Shown: piece by piece, positions 49,598-58,622 of the stretch
Layout of the letters: every line of letters begins with the position of its first letter
Numbering within the stretch: position 1 is the stretch's first letter
Assembly: GCA_023410055.1 (NCBI GenBank)
Contig: JAEYQK010000022.1
Location: 1-64,000 of the forward strand
Direction: 5' to 3'
From: Acidobacteriota bacterium
GTDB taxonomy: Bacteria > Acidobacteriota > Terriglobia > Terriglobales > Acidobacteriaceae
DNA length: 64,000 nt
Position numbers and translations under genes: made by a program
Notes under the pieces: model-generated
What the model was told of the DNA's origin: nothing
Databases searched by the model: none
The model's input: the letters and a program-made list of their open reading frames with translations, nothing else

Positions 49598-51054
49598 CGC
49601 TGTCCCTCCTTCGACTGCTGCGACTGAACGGAAATCAAGGCATTCGCAATGACAGTTGCAACCCATTGCTGGTAGGAGCCGGTACCCAATTCATCTGCCT
49701 GAACTTCGCGGGGGCTGAACTCAACGGCGATTGCAGGGATAGCAACACTATTGAGTGGAGCAACGTACCCTGGCAGCGCTACGGCGCGAACGTCCCGAGC
49801 AGACATGCTCTGAGTAATGCTGACGGCATACTGACGGCTTTGATTGACCTGGGACGCCTGCGCCATCTGGACAGGCACAAACGCCAGCGCGGCTCGGGTT
49901 TCCGGCGCAATCGCCGACGAGTAGACGTGTATTCCAAGGCCGGTGCCACTCGCGTGCAGGCTGAGATAAAGCGCCGAGCTAGAGGCGTTAGCGACTGACG
50001 CGCGCTGATCATCAGAAAGTGTCGAGTCTCCGTCCCTGAGTAACGCCGCCGAGATGCCGCGAGCTTCAAGCTCACGCAGAAGTTTATGTGCGACTGCCAG
50101 AGTGACATCCTTTTCGGCGAGTTTGGCGCTGAGGATCGCGCCAGCGTCGTCTCCACCATGGGCGGCATCGATTATCACAAACGTACGAGGTTTGGAGGGC
50201 GGCAGCGTTGGCTGAGTAGCAGGGGAGTGCGCGGGTGGAACAGAAGCGTTCGCCGGAGCCGTCTGTGCTACGGCAGGCGGTGGGGGCGGCACGACCCCGC
50301 TTATGGTGATCACCCTCCGATCATCGCTGAACACGGCAGTCATAGGTGCAGTGCCGAGAACAGAAACTTCAGCCGCACCATTGAACTCGGAATACGACGC
50401 CGATGTTATGACCTTGTCGTCGAATGCGAACGATCGAGAGTCAGCTTGGACAGGCTCGCGATCAAACACCATTCGTAAACGTCCAGCTTCAGTTGCAATG
50501 AAGGGATTTACTGGCGATGAAAAGCTAAATGCGACTCTGCCCGACTCGGTCTTTCGAACCGAGAAATGTACCACCGTAGCGCCGACAAAGACCCGGCGAG
50601 CAGCCTCATGATAGTCGACAGGAGAGACATCGAACAGCTGCAGGAACTGCTTCAATCCACTTGCTGGGACCAGGCCGTGGCCGGTCTCCATCAAGAAGGG
50701 CGCAGCCATCTCGACACTCTTGCCGTGAATCTTTGCCTTTTTCTTGTCGACTTCGAATTGCGCCTCGATATTGCGGAACTTAAGCTTCCATTTCTTTCCG
50801 TCCGGTCGGGCCGTGATCGGACCAAGTGGTTCTAGCGCCTCGATCAGGCCGACATACTCAGCTCCGTTGCGATCAAGAACGGGAATGGAATAGGACGTTT
50901 GGCTGGTATAGAAAGTGATGCGCTTAGAATCAGGCTGCGCATGAGATATGAGTACAAGGCACAGAATTCCAGTCAGAATAAGGCCAAGCACGCACAACGC
51001 TCTAAAGCGAGACGGCCAGAGACCGGAAAAGCGAACTGTAGAAGACTGCTGCAT
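49594..51054 (-). CDS. N-acetylmuramoyl-L-alanine amidase (Amidase_3)
   Basis: The 486-residue exported enzyme cuts the amide between MurNAc and the stem peptide. The N-terminal signal/anchor is about 17-38. A region of about 43-255 carries two Cu-amine-oxidase-like/AMIN-type beta domains, a Pro-rich linker is at about 256-288, and the zinc amidase domain at about 290-480. Zinc ligands are His299 (AHGGDDAGA), Glu314 (LAEKD) and His367 (SLHASG); the catalytic Glu445 is in AIAVEFSP. The common DPGHGG and SLHAN become DAAHGG and SLHAS, but all metal ligands remain. It is coupled to the GerMN gene. Confidence 0.93.
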   Translation of the reverse strand: MQQSSTVRFSGLWPSRFRALCVLGLILTGILCLVLISHAQPDSKRITFYTSQTSYSIPVLDRNGAEYVGLIEALEPLGPITARPDGKKWKLKFRNIEAQFEVDKKKAKIHGKSVEMAAPFLMETGHGLVPASGLKQFLQLFDVSPVDYHEAARRVFVGATVVHFSVRKTESGRVAFSFSSPVNPFIATEAGRLRMVFDREPVQADSRSFAFDDKVITSASYSEFNGAAEVSVLGTAPMTAVFSDDRRVITISGVVPPPPPAVAQTAPANASVPPAHSPATQPTLPPSKPRTFVIIDAAHGGDDAGAILSAKLAEKDVTLAVAHKLLRELEARGISAALLRDGDSTLSDDQRASVANASSSALYLSLHASGTGLGIHVYSSAIAPETRAALAFVPVQMAQASQVNQSRQYAVSITQSMSARDVRAVALPGYVAPLNSVAIPAIAVEFSPREVQADELGTGSYQQWVATVIANALISVQSQQSKEGQR

Positions 51055-51216
51055 TTGGAAACGAGTATCTACCCGCGCTCACCTGATCGCCAAGGTTGGG
51101 TGTGCGGGTTGGATAAGAGCGGCTTTCATGAGCTCCAAGAAGAACATCCTTGGGCGAGGACCGGGTCTGCCAGTCCGCAGTCCTTGCTCAGGGAAGAGAT
51201 TCAAGACGTGCTCTAG

Positions 51217-52521
51217 CTACTCCAAAGCATAGATTGTAAGGCCAGTCAGCAGCTTTGGATAGAAGTCGGTAGACTTCTGCGGCAGCACTTCACCGGCAAA
51301 CGCGATATCGCGGACCTGATCGATTCGTACCGGATTCATCAGAAATAAAACATTTGCATGTCCGTTGCGGGCCTCTTCAGCGGCTTCGTTGGCGTCGCGA
51401 ATGTAACGGATATTGGTCTGGTTGCGGATCGCTTCCTCCGAAATCCCGAGAACATTCTCAAGGATGACCTTGTGCAACTGAACCACATCGAGTTCGCGCT
51501 GTCTCGGAGAGAAACCCGGCATAAGGCTGTCTGCCGTGCCCGGCTTCGATTTCAACAAAACCACTCCCTCATCCGTGACGCCGAGGAGTGCTGTACGCTT
51601 TTGACCGGCATTGCCGAGTTTTTCGATGGCTTGAGGTATGGACAGAGCACCCAACTTCTCAGCTTCGAAGTAAGGCGCGACGCTGCCAAGGAAGGAAGAC
51701 AGATTGAAGGAATCGAGGCCGAAGACAACGCGGTGAGTCGGGAGCACCAGGAGTCCGGGTGCACTCATGTTGACGAACGTCATCATAACGCGCTCGTACG
51801 GCGCATCCGGGATCTCGCCGCCGGCAGCGGCCCGGCGCTCGTTTCGATAGTTTAGGGCCGTTTCGTAGCGGTGATGACCGTCGGCGATGATCAGCTTCTT
51901 GTTCAGCATCGCTTCCTGCACGCGGCAAACGATTGCCGCATCGGAAACGCGCCATAGACGATGCCGCACGCCATATTCGTCTGAGATGTCAACATCCGGT
52001 GCTGCCGAGCCAGAAAACAGGGCGGCTTCAACCAGTTGCTGGGTGTCTTCATAAAGCATGAAGATCTGTCCGAAGTGGGCGTGAGTGGCACGAAGCAGGT
52101 TGAGGCGGTCGGTTTTCGGACCGGAGAGAGTCTGTTCGTGTCGATGTACGATTGCCTCGGAATAGTCTTCAACCTTTCCCAGAGCGATGAATCCGCGGCG
52201 TTCGAACTGGTCGTGCGATGAGCTACCAGGAACGGCGAAGCACTGAGAATAGGCGTAAATAGAAGGTTCGGCCTCGGGCTTGAGGACCCCTTCGGAGCGC
52301 CATTGGGAAAGGTAAGACGCAGCACGAGTGTAAACGTTGTCGCTGGGCGAATCGGGTTCGCGCTTTCCCAGAATGATACGTACTAAGTTGTACGGACTTA
52401 GGTTATAGTATCGCTCCTGCATAGCAGGAGTAATCTTGTCGTACGGTTGGGTCACCGCGTCGGCCACATTGACGCGGGCAGGATCATAGCGGAGAGCGCG
52501 AAACGGGTATATCTTTGCCAT
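51217..52521 (-). CDS. DUF1015 family protein
   Basis: The 434-residue cytosolic protein is a full-length DUF1015 member: IYPFRALRYDPARVN (about 4-18), the PYDKITPAMQERYY segment (about 26-39), RRGFIALGKVEDYSE with HRHEQTLSGPKTDRLNLLRA (about 110-145), and IADGHHRYETALNYRNERR (about 213-231), the best conserved part with its HH-R-YE motif. The biochemical function of this family is not established in bacteria. No membrane segment or signal is present. It is divergent from the VWA pair and upstream of the amidase operon (162 bp gap). Confidence 0.95.
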   Translation of the reverse strand: MAKIYPFRALRYDPARVNVADAVTQPYDKITPAMQERYYNLSPYNLVRIILGKREPDSPSDNVYTRAASYLSQWRSEGVLKPEAEPSIYAYSQCFAVPGSSSHDQFERRGFIALGKVEDYSEAIVHRHEQTLSGPKTDRLNLLRATHAHFGQIFMLYEDTQQLVEAALFSGSAAPDVDISDEYGVRHRLWRVSDAAIVCRVQEAMLNKKLIIADGHHRYETALNYRNERRAAAGGEIPDAPYERVMMTFVNMSAPGLLVLPTHRVVFGLDSFNLSSFLGSVAPYFEAEKLGALSIPQAIEKLGNAGQKRTALLGVTDEGVVLLKSKPGTADSLMPGFSPRQRELDVVQLHKVILENVLGISEEAIRNQTNIRYIRDANEAAEEARNGHANVLFLMNPVRIDQVRDIAFAGEVLPQKSTDFYPKLLTGLTIYALE

Positions 52522-52764
52522 ATCGTTCTTTGATTCTAAACCGGATCGTCGTTGGAGCGACTCGCGATTTGTGATAGCAGGAATCGTATTTTTCTCAGCT
52601 GTCTGAAAACTTCTGTCGTGTTAAAGGGCTCTATTACAGCGATATGGATGGCGATTGTGAGAAACCCTGAAGCAGGACTGCTGGCGAACAAAAAAGAAAA
52701 CCAAGGTCTGGAGGGGAACATCAGACCGAATAGCCGCTTTGTGATCGCGGCGGGCAGGTACGGG

Positions 52765-53835
52765 ATGAATCCGGCAGCAGTTTGTGGGAGTCCGTTGCAG
52801 GTTCTTGCTAAGGACCGAGTTAGCGCGGTTCTCGGAAGATTCTGTTCGACCGCGGTGTTGATTCTTTTCGTGCTAGCTGTACTCTGGTCCTTCTCTGCCA
52901 CTGCTCAGGACGCGGACGTTCACATTACTCCTCGAAAAGAGCCCATGAGCGAGGCCGCGAAAGCTGAAGCTGAGGGTGATCCCAGTCTCAAAACTCACAC
53001 CCGGCCAATCAAGAGAGATGTCGATCTGGTGTTGGTGCCGGTGACGATCACCGACCCAATGAACCGGCTTGTTACTGGACTGGAAAAGGAGAATTTTTCC
53101 CTGTTCGAGGGCGATTCGAAGCAGGAAATCAGGCATTTTTCAAGCGAAGATGCCCCGCTTTCGCTTGGTGTCATTTTTGACGTCAGCGGAAGCATGTCCG
53201 ACAAAATTGAGAAGTCGCGTGAGGCCGTCGTTGAGTTTTTCAAGACCGCCAATCCGCAGGACGAGTTCTTCATGATCACGTTCTCGGACAAGCCTGAACT
53301 GCTGGCGGACTTCACTCAGTCGGTGGAGGACATCCAGAGCAAACTGGTCACTGTTTTGCCCAAGGGCAAAACGGCTTTGCTGGACGCGATTTACATGGGC
53401 ATGAGTCGCATGCGAAAGGCGACTCACCAGAAAAAGGCGCTCTTGATAATCTCCGATGGCGGCGACAACAACAGCCGTTACACGGAGAACGAAATAAAGT
53501 CGATCACTAGAGAGGCCGACGTACAGATATATGCGATCGGCATCTTCGACGCTTCTCCGCGAACGGAAGAAGAGCGGACTGGGCCGGTGTTGCTTTCGGA
53601 CATAACGGACGTCACTGGTGGGCGCACATTCACAATCAACAACATCGACGAGTTGGCAGACGTCGCCTCTAAGATCGGGGTTGAACTCCGGAATCAGTAT
53701 GTTCTGGGATATCGCCCCAAGAATTTGAGTCGTGACGGCAAGTGGCGAAAGATCAAGGTAAAGCTGCAGCCTCCGAAAGGGCTGCCGCCACTGCACGTAT
53801 ACGCCAAAACTGGATACTATGCACCGACTCAGTAA
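52765..53835 (+). CDS. Secreted VWFA-related acidobacterial-domain protein (VWA 1)
   Basis: From ATG 52765 the product is 356 residues; an earlier ATG at 52648 (396 residues) is possible but has no ribosome-binding site. A hydrophobic signal (LILFVLAVLWSFSATAQ) is followed by a VWA domain. The MIDAS DxSxS is DVSGSMSD with Asp139. The lead-in FSLFEGDSKQEIRHFSSEDA and the end NQYVLGYRPKN are typical of TIGR03436-type proteins that abound in Acidobacteriota. VWA domains bind proteins through a metal ion. It overlaps the next gene by 17 bp, so the two are one operon. Confidence 0.9.
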   Translation: MNPAAVCGSPLQVLAKDRVSAVLGRFCSTAVLILFVLAVLWSFSATAQDADVHITPRKEPMSEAAKAEAEGDPSLKTHTRPIKRDVDLVLVPVTITDPMNRLVTGLEKENFSLFEGDSKQEIRHFSSEDAPLSLGVIFDVSGSMSDKIEKSREAVVEFFKTANPQDEFFMITFSDKPELLADFTQSVEDIQSKLVTVLPKGKTALLDAIYMGMSRMRKATHQKKALLIISDGGDNNSRYTENEIKSITREADVQIYAIGIFDASPRTEEERTGPVLLSDITDVTGGRTFTINNIDELADVASKIGVELRNQYVLGYRPKNLSRDGKWRKIKVKLQPPKGLPPLHVYAKTGYYAPTQ

Positions 53836-54961
53836 ATCGTTTCTAGCTGTAATCTGTGCTGTCCTGATCTGTTTGCTGGTTGGCAATGCGCAACAGGCAA
53901 ACGGCTCTGGGCAGAACAGCGGACAATCGGGTTCTAGTGCAGGTTCGGATAATGGGCCGGTGCAGGATGTGATGCCGCCACTACCGGACACGCAGCAACC
54001 AGGGCAGGGAACTAGCGGCCCGGCGAGTGCTCCTGCGCCTGCGCAAGCCCCCAACCAGCCCGGCGATACCGTGCAGGTGCCAGCAGCCCCCCAAGCTCCT
54101 GCTCGCGAAGATAACGGCGTTTTTGTCTTCAAAAAGCGGGTCGAAGAAGTCGTTCTGCACGCGACGGTTGTAGACGATCGTCAGAAGCTGGTAACCAATC
54201 TGGACAAGACGGCGTTTACGGTCTTTGAAGATGGGCAGCCTCAGAAGATTACATCGTTTCGCCACGAAGACATTCCAGTCGCATTAGGAATTGTGATCGA
54301 CAATTCCGGATCCATGAGAGAGAAACGGCCACAGGTAAATCAGGCTGCGATCAACCTGGTAAAAGCTAGTAACCCGAACGATGAAGTGTTCGTCGTCAAC
54401 TTCAACGATGAATACTATCTGGACCAGGATTTTACGGGTGCCGTTCCGAAACTGCAGGAAGCGTTGGAGCGAATCGAGTCACGTGGCGGAACCGCACTGT
54501 ACGATGCTGTCGTGGCTTCGGCGGACCACCTGAAGAAGAACGCTCGGCTCGACAAGAAAGTCTTGTTGGTCGTTACGGATGGCGAGGATAACGCCAGCCG
54601 CGAATCTCTTGAACAGGCGATTCGCCACTTGCAGGCCGAGAATGGCCCGACCGTGTACACGGTCGGAATACTGGGGGGCGAGGCACACCAGAAGCGAGCA
54701 AAGCGGGCCCTGCAAGAGATTTCCGAGGATACAGGCGGTGTGTCCTTCTTTCCCAAGGATCTGAGCGAGGTGGATAGCATAACTCGTCAGGTTGCGCACG
54801 ATATTCGCAACCAGTACACGATTGGGTATCGTCCTTCGACGCCGAAAGATAAAGGCGGATACCGGACGATCAAGGTCGAGGCACGCGCAAAGGGCTACGG
54901 CAAACTGCAGGTTCGCACTCGGAGCGGTTATTACGCGGGGCAGGAGCGCGCAGCGAACTAG
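53819..54961 (+). CDS. Secreted VWFA-related acidobacterial-domain protein (VWA 2)
   Basis: The 380-residue product has a signal peptide (1-24, cut at VGNAQQ) and a low-complexity linker rich in Gly, Ser, Pro and Gln (about 26-95). A VWA domain follows (about 107-370). FTVFEDGQPQKITSFRHEDI leads to the MIDAS DNSGSMRE with Asp161; NQYTIGYRPS closes the domain. Layout is the same as VWA 1, so they are tandem paralogues, but the linker is unique. A terminator follows at 54986. A role in surface interactions or complex assembly is plausible, not shown. Confidence 0.93.
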   Translation: MHRLSKSFLAVICAVLICLLVGNAQQANGSGQNSGQSGSSAGSDNGPVQDVMPPLPDTQQPGQGTSGPASAPAPAQAPNQPGDTVQVPAAPQAPAREDNGVFVFKKRVEEVVLHATVVDDRQKLVTNLDKTAFTVFEDGQPQKITSFRHEDIPVALGIVIDNSGSMREKRPQVNQAAINLVKASNPNDEVFVVNFNDEYYLDQDFTGAVPKLQEALERIESRGGTALYDAVVASADHLKKNARLDKKVLLVVTDGEDNASRESLEQAIRHLQAENGPTVYTVGILGGEAHQKRAKRALQEISEDTGGVSFFPKDLSEVDSITRQVAHDIRNQYTIGYRPSTPKDKGGYRTIKVEARAKGYGKLQVRTRSGYYAGQERAAN

Positions 54962-54985
54962 CGTTTTGATTGACATCTTTCGGTG

Positions 54986-55010
54986 GTGGGCGCTTTCGGG
55001 CGCCCTTTTT
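54986..55010 (+). terminator. Rho-independent terminator after the VWA pair
   Basis: GGGCGC (54988-54993) pairs with GCGCCC (55000-55005), loop TTTCGG, followed by a five-base T run and TTGTT. It lies 25 bp past the VWA 2 stop. Confidence 0.85.
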
Positions 55011-55105
55011 GTTGGGCGAAATCGGTGCAGCCAGGTTCGTTTGACCGGAGACCTTCCTTGCGGATACTCTTTACGGTTCTTTTCCGGGGTGATGTGGGGG
55101 GGCAT

Positions 55106-56056
55106 TTGAAAACACTTGAACGAACAAACTTGCGCGTAGCGGAGACGATCGTTGATCTCGTCGGGGAGACGCCAATGTTGCGGCTTCGGCATCTCTCGCC
55201 GGAGGACGGAGCCGATATCTATGTGAAGCTCGAGTACCTGAACCCAGGCGGCAGCATCAAGGACCGCGCGGCGATCGGGATGATTCTGCGTGCTGAATCC
55301 GAGGGAAAGCTCAAGCCGGGAGCAACGATCGTGGAGGCAACGGCCGGCAACACTGGCATTGGTCTTGCGCTCATCGGAGTAAGTCGCGGATACAAGGTCG
55401 CCATCTTCATGCCGGAGAAGTTCTCAGAAGAGAAGGCTGCGCTAACGCGGGCGCTGGGAGCCGACGTGACGCGTACGCCGAATTCAGAGGGCATGGAAGG
55501 AGCAATCCGGCGGGCGAAAGAGTTTGCCGAGAAGACGCCCGATTCGTTCATGGCCGGACAGTTCAGCAACCAGGCAAATCCGGATTACCACTACGAAACT
55601 ACAGCACGAGAGATGTTCGAACAGATGGAGGGCAATGTCGATGCCGTGGTGATCGGGGCGGGGACTGGCGGCACTTTTACGGGCATCGCCAGGTACTTCA
55701 AGGAGCGACTACCGAAGCTGTGGGCCGTGACCGTGGAAACGCAAGGATCGGTCTATGGGGGCGGCAAGCCGGGCGATCACAAGGTCGAGGGGATCGGATC
55801 GAGTTTCATTCCGGATACTTACGATCCGGGCCTTTGTGATGAAGTGATAGCTGTGCCTGATCCCGATGCCTTCGACATGGTGAAGCAACTGGCCGCTAAA
55901 GAAGGAGTGCTGGCCGGATCGAGCGCCGGCGCGAACGTGGTCGCCGCGATAAGGATTGCGAGACGTCTGGGGCGAGGCAAGAGGGTCGTAACACTCATTC
56001 CGGACTCGGCCGAGCGGTACCTGTCAAAGAGCATCTTCGACTTCAAAGCAGAGTAA
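55106..56056 (+). CDS. Cysteine synthase / cystathionine beta-synthase-like (PLP)
   Basis: The product is 316 residues if it starts at TTG 55106, behind TGGGGGGGC; a GTG at 55094 is also possible, and no ATG lies before the essential VGETP. PLP fold type II: VGETPMLRL (about 19-27), Lys52 in GGSIKDRAA, TAGNTGIGLALIG (about 76-88), IGAGTGGTFTGIARYFKE (about 178-195) and GSSAGANVVAAI (about 272-283). It joins O-acetylserine and sulfide, or serine and homocysteine. The metB/mccB-like gene follows after 20 bp, as in mccAB reverse transsulfuration pairs, so cystathionine beta-synthase activity is a good alternative. Confidence 0.93.
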   Translation: MKTLERTNLRVAETIVDLVGETPMLRLRHLSPEDGADIYVKLEYLNPGGSIKDRAAIGMILRAESEGKLKPGATIVEATAGNTGIGLALIGVSRGYKVAIFMPEKFSEEKAALTRALGADVTRTPNSEGMEGAIRRAKEFAEKTPDSFMAGQFSNQANPDYHYETTAREMFEQMEGNVDAVVIGAGTGGTFTGIARYFKERLPKLWAVTVETQGSVYGGGKPGDHKVEGIGSSFIPDTYDPGLCDEVIAVPDPDAFDMVKQLAAKEGVLAGSSAGANVVAAIRIARRLGRGKRVVTLIPDSAERYLSKSIFDFKAE

Positions 56057-56076
56057 ATAGCTGCACGAAAGGCGAT

Positions 56077-57240
56077 ATGGCGAAGAAAGCAGGATTGGGT
56101 TTCTCCACAAAGGCGATACATGCGGGAGCACAACCGGAGCCGGTGACGGGGGCGGTTTCGTTTCCGATCTTTGCGACGTCAACCTACGCGCAGGAAGAAC
56201 TCGGCAAGCCGCGGCAAGGATATGAGTATTCGCGCGTGACGAATCCCACGCGAGACCGCCTGGAGGAGAATCTCGCGGCACTGGAAGGCGGCGTTGCCTC
56301 TCGCGTGTTCGCCAGTGGCATGGCGGCAATCAACGCGATGATGACCATGCTGGTGAAGGGCGATCATGTTGTCTGTTCAGACAACGTATATGGCGGAACT
56401 CCGCGCTTGTTCAACCAGATACTCGCTAATTATGGTCTGGAGTTCACCTACGTGAACACGGCAGATCTTAATGCCGTAGAACGCGCTGTCCGTAAAGAAA
56501 CCAGATTCGTGTACGTTGAGACGCCGACGAATCCGTTGATGGCGCTAAGTGATCTGGAGGCGATTGCCGATATTTGCCATCGGCGAAAGGGTGTCGAACT
56601 GATTGTCGACAACACGTTCATGTCGCCATATTTCCAACGTCCCATTGAGCTCGGTGCTGACATGGTGGTCCATTCGACGACGAAGTTTCTAAACGGGCAC
56701 AGCGATGGCCTTGGCGGCGTAGTGGTCTGCAATACGAAAGAGCAAGCTGAAAAGCTGGCGTTCATACAGAAGGCCCAAGGCGCGATCATGTCGCCGTTCG
56801 AGTGCTTCCTCGTAATGCGAGGTGTCAAGACCCTGGCCGTTCGCATGGAGCAACATGACCGGAACGGGAGAATCGTCGCCGACTACCTGAATAGACACAA
56901 GAAGGTGAAGGCAGTGTTCTATCCCGGATTGCCGGAGCATCCGCAGCATGACTTGGCAATGAAACAAATGTCGGGTTTCGGGTCCATGATCACGTTCGAG
57001 ACAGGATCCTTGGGGAATGCGAAGAAGCTGTTGAAGCGTGTTCGCGTGTGTACGCTTGGCGAGTCGCTGGGAGGAGTGGAGACGCTCATCTCGCATCCAG
57101 CGACGATGACCCACGCTGCATTGGGGCGCGCCGGACGCGCAGCGATCGGGATCACTGATGGTATGGTGCGTCTCTCCGTCGGTATCGAGAACGTGGAAGA
57201 CATCATCACCGATTTAGAGCAGGCGCTAGCGGCGATGTGA
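56077..57240 (+). CDS. Cystathionine gamma-synthase/gamma-lyase (Cys/Met metabolism PLP enzyme)
   Basis: The 387-residue PLP fold type I enzyme has SFPIFATSTYAQ (about 28-39), YSRVTNPTRDRLEENLAALE (about 51-70), FASGMAAINAMM (about 78-89), the PLP Lys203 in HSTTKFLNGHSD and LGESLGGVETLISHPA (about 327-342). It breaks or makes cystathionine. It sits 20 bp behind the cysteine-synthase-like gene, so they are one operon of transsulfuration. Whether it works as MetB (synthase) or MccB (gamma-lyase) cannot be decided from the sequence alone. Confidence 0.95.
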   Translation: MAKKAGLGFSTKAIHAGAQPEPVTGAVSFPIFATSTYAQEELGKPRQGYEYSRVTNPTRDRLEENLAALEGGVASRVFASGMAAINAMMTMLVKGDHVVCSDNVYGGTPRLFNQILANYGLEFTYVNTADLNAVERAVRKETRFVYVETPTNPLMALSDLEAIADICHRRKGVELIVDNTFMSPYFQRPIELGADMVVHSTTKFLNGHSDGLGGVVVCNTKEQAEKLAFIQKAQGAIMSPFECFLVMRGVKTLAVRMEQHDRNGRIVADYLNRHKKVKAVFYPGLPEHPQHDLAMKQMSGFGSMITFETGSLGNAKKLLKRVRVCTLGESLGGVETLISHPATMTHAALGRAGRAAIGITDGMVRLSVGIENVEDIITDLEQALAAM

Positions 57241-57309
57241 CGAGTCGGCAACTATCATCCATCTGGGCGCGGCTCCAGCTGCGCTGTTTTGCTGTGGTAA
57301 TGTACGAGA

Positions 57310-58107
57310 ATGAGTTCTCGTGAATGGAATGCGGAGGAGTACCATCGCCTCTCGAATCCTCAGTGTGGCTGGGGATTGAAGGTTCTGGAGCGCGTTGCGG
57401 CACTGCCCGTTCGCGGCGACGAGCGCGTAATGGATGCCGGCTGTGGAACGGGTCGAGTTACCGGAGAATTGATTAAGCTCCTGTCCACGGGCTCAGTGGT
57501 TGGCGTCGATCTTTCGGCCAATATGTTGGCGCAGGCTCGGGAGAATCTCGAATCGCATTTTGCGGGGCGCGTGAGCTTCTTGAATGCCGACTTGCAGTTG
57601 CTCCCATTTCAGAACGAGTTTGACGGCGTGTTCAGCACGGCAGTGTTGCATTGGGTCAAGGACCATCCCCGTCTGTTTAGCAGCATCGCCCGCACTTTGC
57701 GCCCAGGCGGATGGCTGGTTGCCCAGTGTGGTGGCAAGGGCAATCTGGAGCACATGCGTGGTCGGGTAAGAGCGCTTCAGAAGCGAGCACCTTATTCGAG
57801 GTACTTCGAACGCTGGTCAGAGCCATGGGAGTATGCCGACGAGGGTGTGACGGCGGAGCGGTTGAGAGCGGCAGGGTTCGCCACCGCGAACACATGGCTG
57901 GAGAATGCCAGCTTTTCGATGAGTGATCCTGCGGAGTACCGCGAGTTCTTGAAGACAGTCATCGTACGGGCAAATCTCGAACAGATTCCTGAGGAGCAAC
58001 TGAGAAACCAGTTTCTGCATGAACTGACGGAACAGGCAGCACGAGAGGACGGATTCATGCTGGATTACTGGCGATTGAATATTGACGCACGGAAGGGGAA
58101 CTCATGA
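57310..58107 (+). CDS. Class I SAM-dependent methyltransferase
   Basis: The product is 265 residues. VMDAGCGTGRVTGELIKLL (about 41-59) is SAM motif I, VVGVDLSANMLAQARENL (about 63-80) motif II, and FDGVFSTAVLHWVKDHPRLF (about 102-121) the post-II region. Together with REWNAEEYHRLSNPQCGWG at the start, it resembles trans-aconitate 2-methyltransferase (Tam) relatives. Substrate unproven. It overlaps the 3' end of cutA by 6 nt in convergent orientation. Confidence 0.9.
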   Translation: MSSREWNAEEYHRLSNPQCGWGLKVLERVAALPVRGDERVMDAGCGTGRVTGELIKLLSTGSVVGVDLSANMLAQARENLESHFAGRVSFLNADLQLLPFQNEFDGVFSTAVLHWVKDHPRLFSSIARTLRPGGWLVAQCGGKGNLEHMRGRVRALQKRAPYSRYFERWSEPWEYADEGVTAERLRAAGFATANTWLENASFSMSDPAEYREFLKTVIVRANLEQIPEEQLRNQFLHELTEQAAREDGFMLDYWRLNIDARKGNS

Positions 58108-58422
58108 CCCCACGTTCTCCTCGATCCAGTCGAGATACGCGGCGCTGCCATCCTCGATCGACAGCATGATGCATTCAGGGAGTTCGTAACTGTGCAGCTC
58201 TTTGACGGCCTTGCACACCGATTCGAAAGCGCCAGCACTCGTCTTCACAACGAGGAGCCATTCTTCGCTGGACTCAATCTCTCCCTTCCATCGGTAAACG
58301 GAGTGGATCGGGGCGATGACGTTAACACACGCGGCGAGACGACGTTCTACGAGTTGGCGTGCGATCTTGTGTGCCTCGTCTTTCGACCCGGCCGTGGTGA
58401 GGACGATTCGCTTGTCAGTCAT
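58102..58422 (-). CDS. cutA: Divalent-cation tolerance protein CutA
   Basis: The product has 106 residues, the CutA1 norm. It is a trimeric ferredoxin-fold protein. RLAACVNVIAPIHSVYRWKG (about 29-48) and EEWLLVVKTSAGAFE (about 53-67) and ELHSYELPECIML (about 75-87) are the classic segments. The family has been linked to copper tolerance, though its exact role is debated. The gene is convergent with the methyltransferase. Confidence 0.97.
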   Translation of the reverse strand: MTDKRIVLTTAGSKDEAHKIARQLVERRLAACVNVIAPIHSVYRWKGEIESSEEWLLVVKTSAGAFESVCKAVKELHSYELPECIMLSIEDGSAAYLDWIEENVGS

Positions 58423-58622
58423 GGGGAAATGTTATAACGGAGTGGGTTTTCAGATGGACTTTCCTTGCTCGCGGTTTTCGCACCCGCGCTTTTGTTAAAC
58501 TTGGTTCCTTTTGTGCGAGAAAGGGAAGTTCTTCTTGACCCTGAAGCAAAAGAGCAGTTCACTTACAGAGAGGATGCATCTAAGTTCGGGTGTGTCTCAC
58601 GTAGGAGAAGGTTCAACCGGCG

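Noticed and set aside
53140..54132. A 330-codon minus-strand open frame across the VWA pair
   Set aside because: It is rich in low-complexity Gly/Pro/Cys produced by reading the linker backwards; the plus-strand genes have MIDAS motifs and signal peptides.
56057..56076. A SAM riboswitch or S-box ahead of the metB/mccB-like gene
   Set aside because: Only 20 bp separate it from the preceding gene; no room for such an element.
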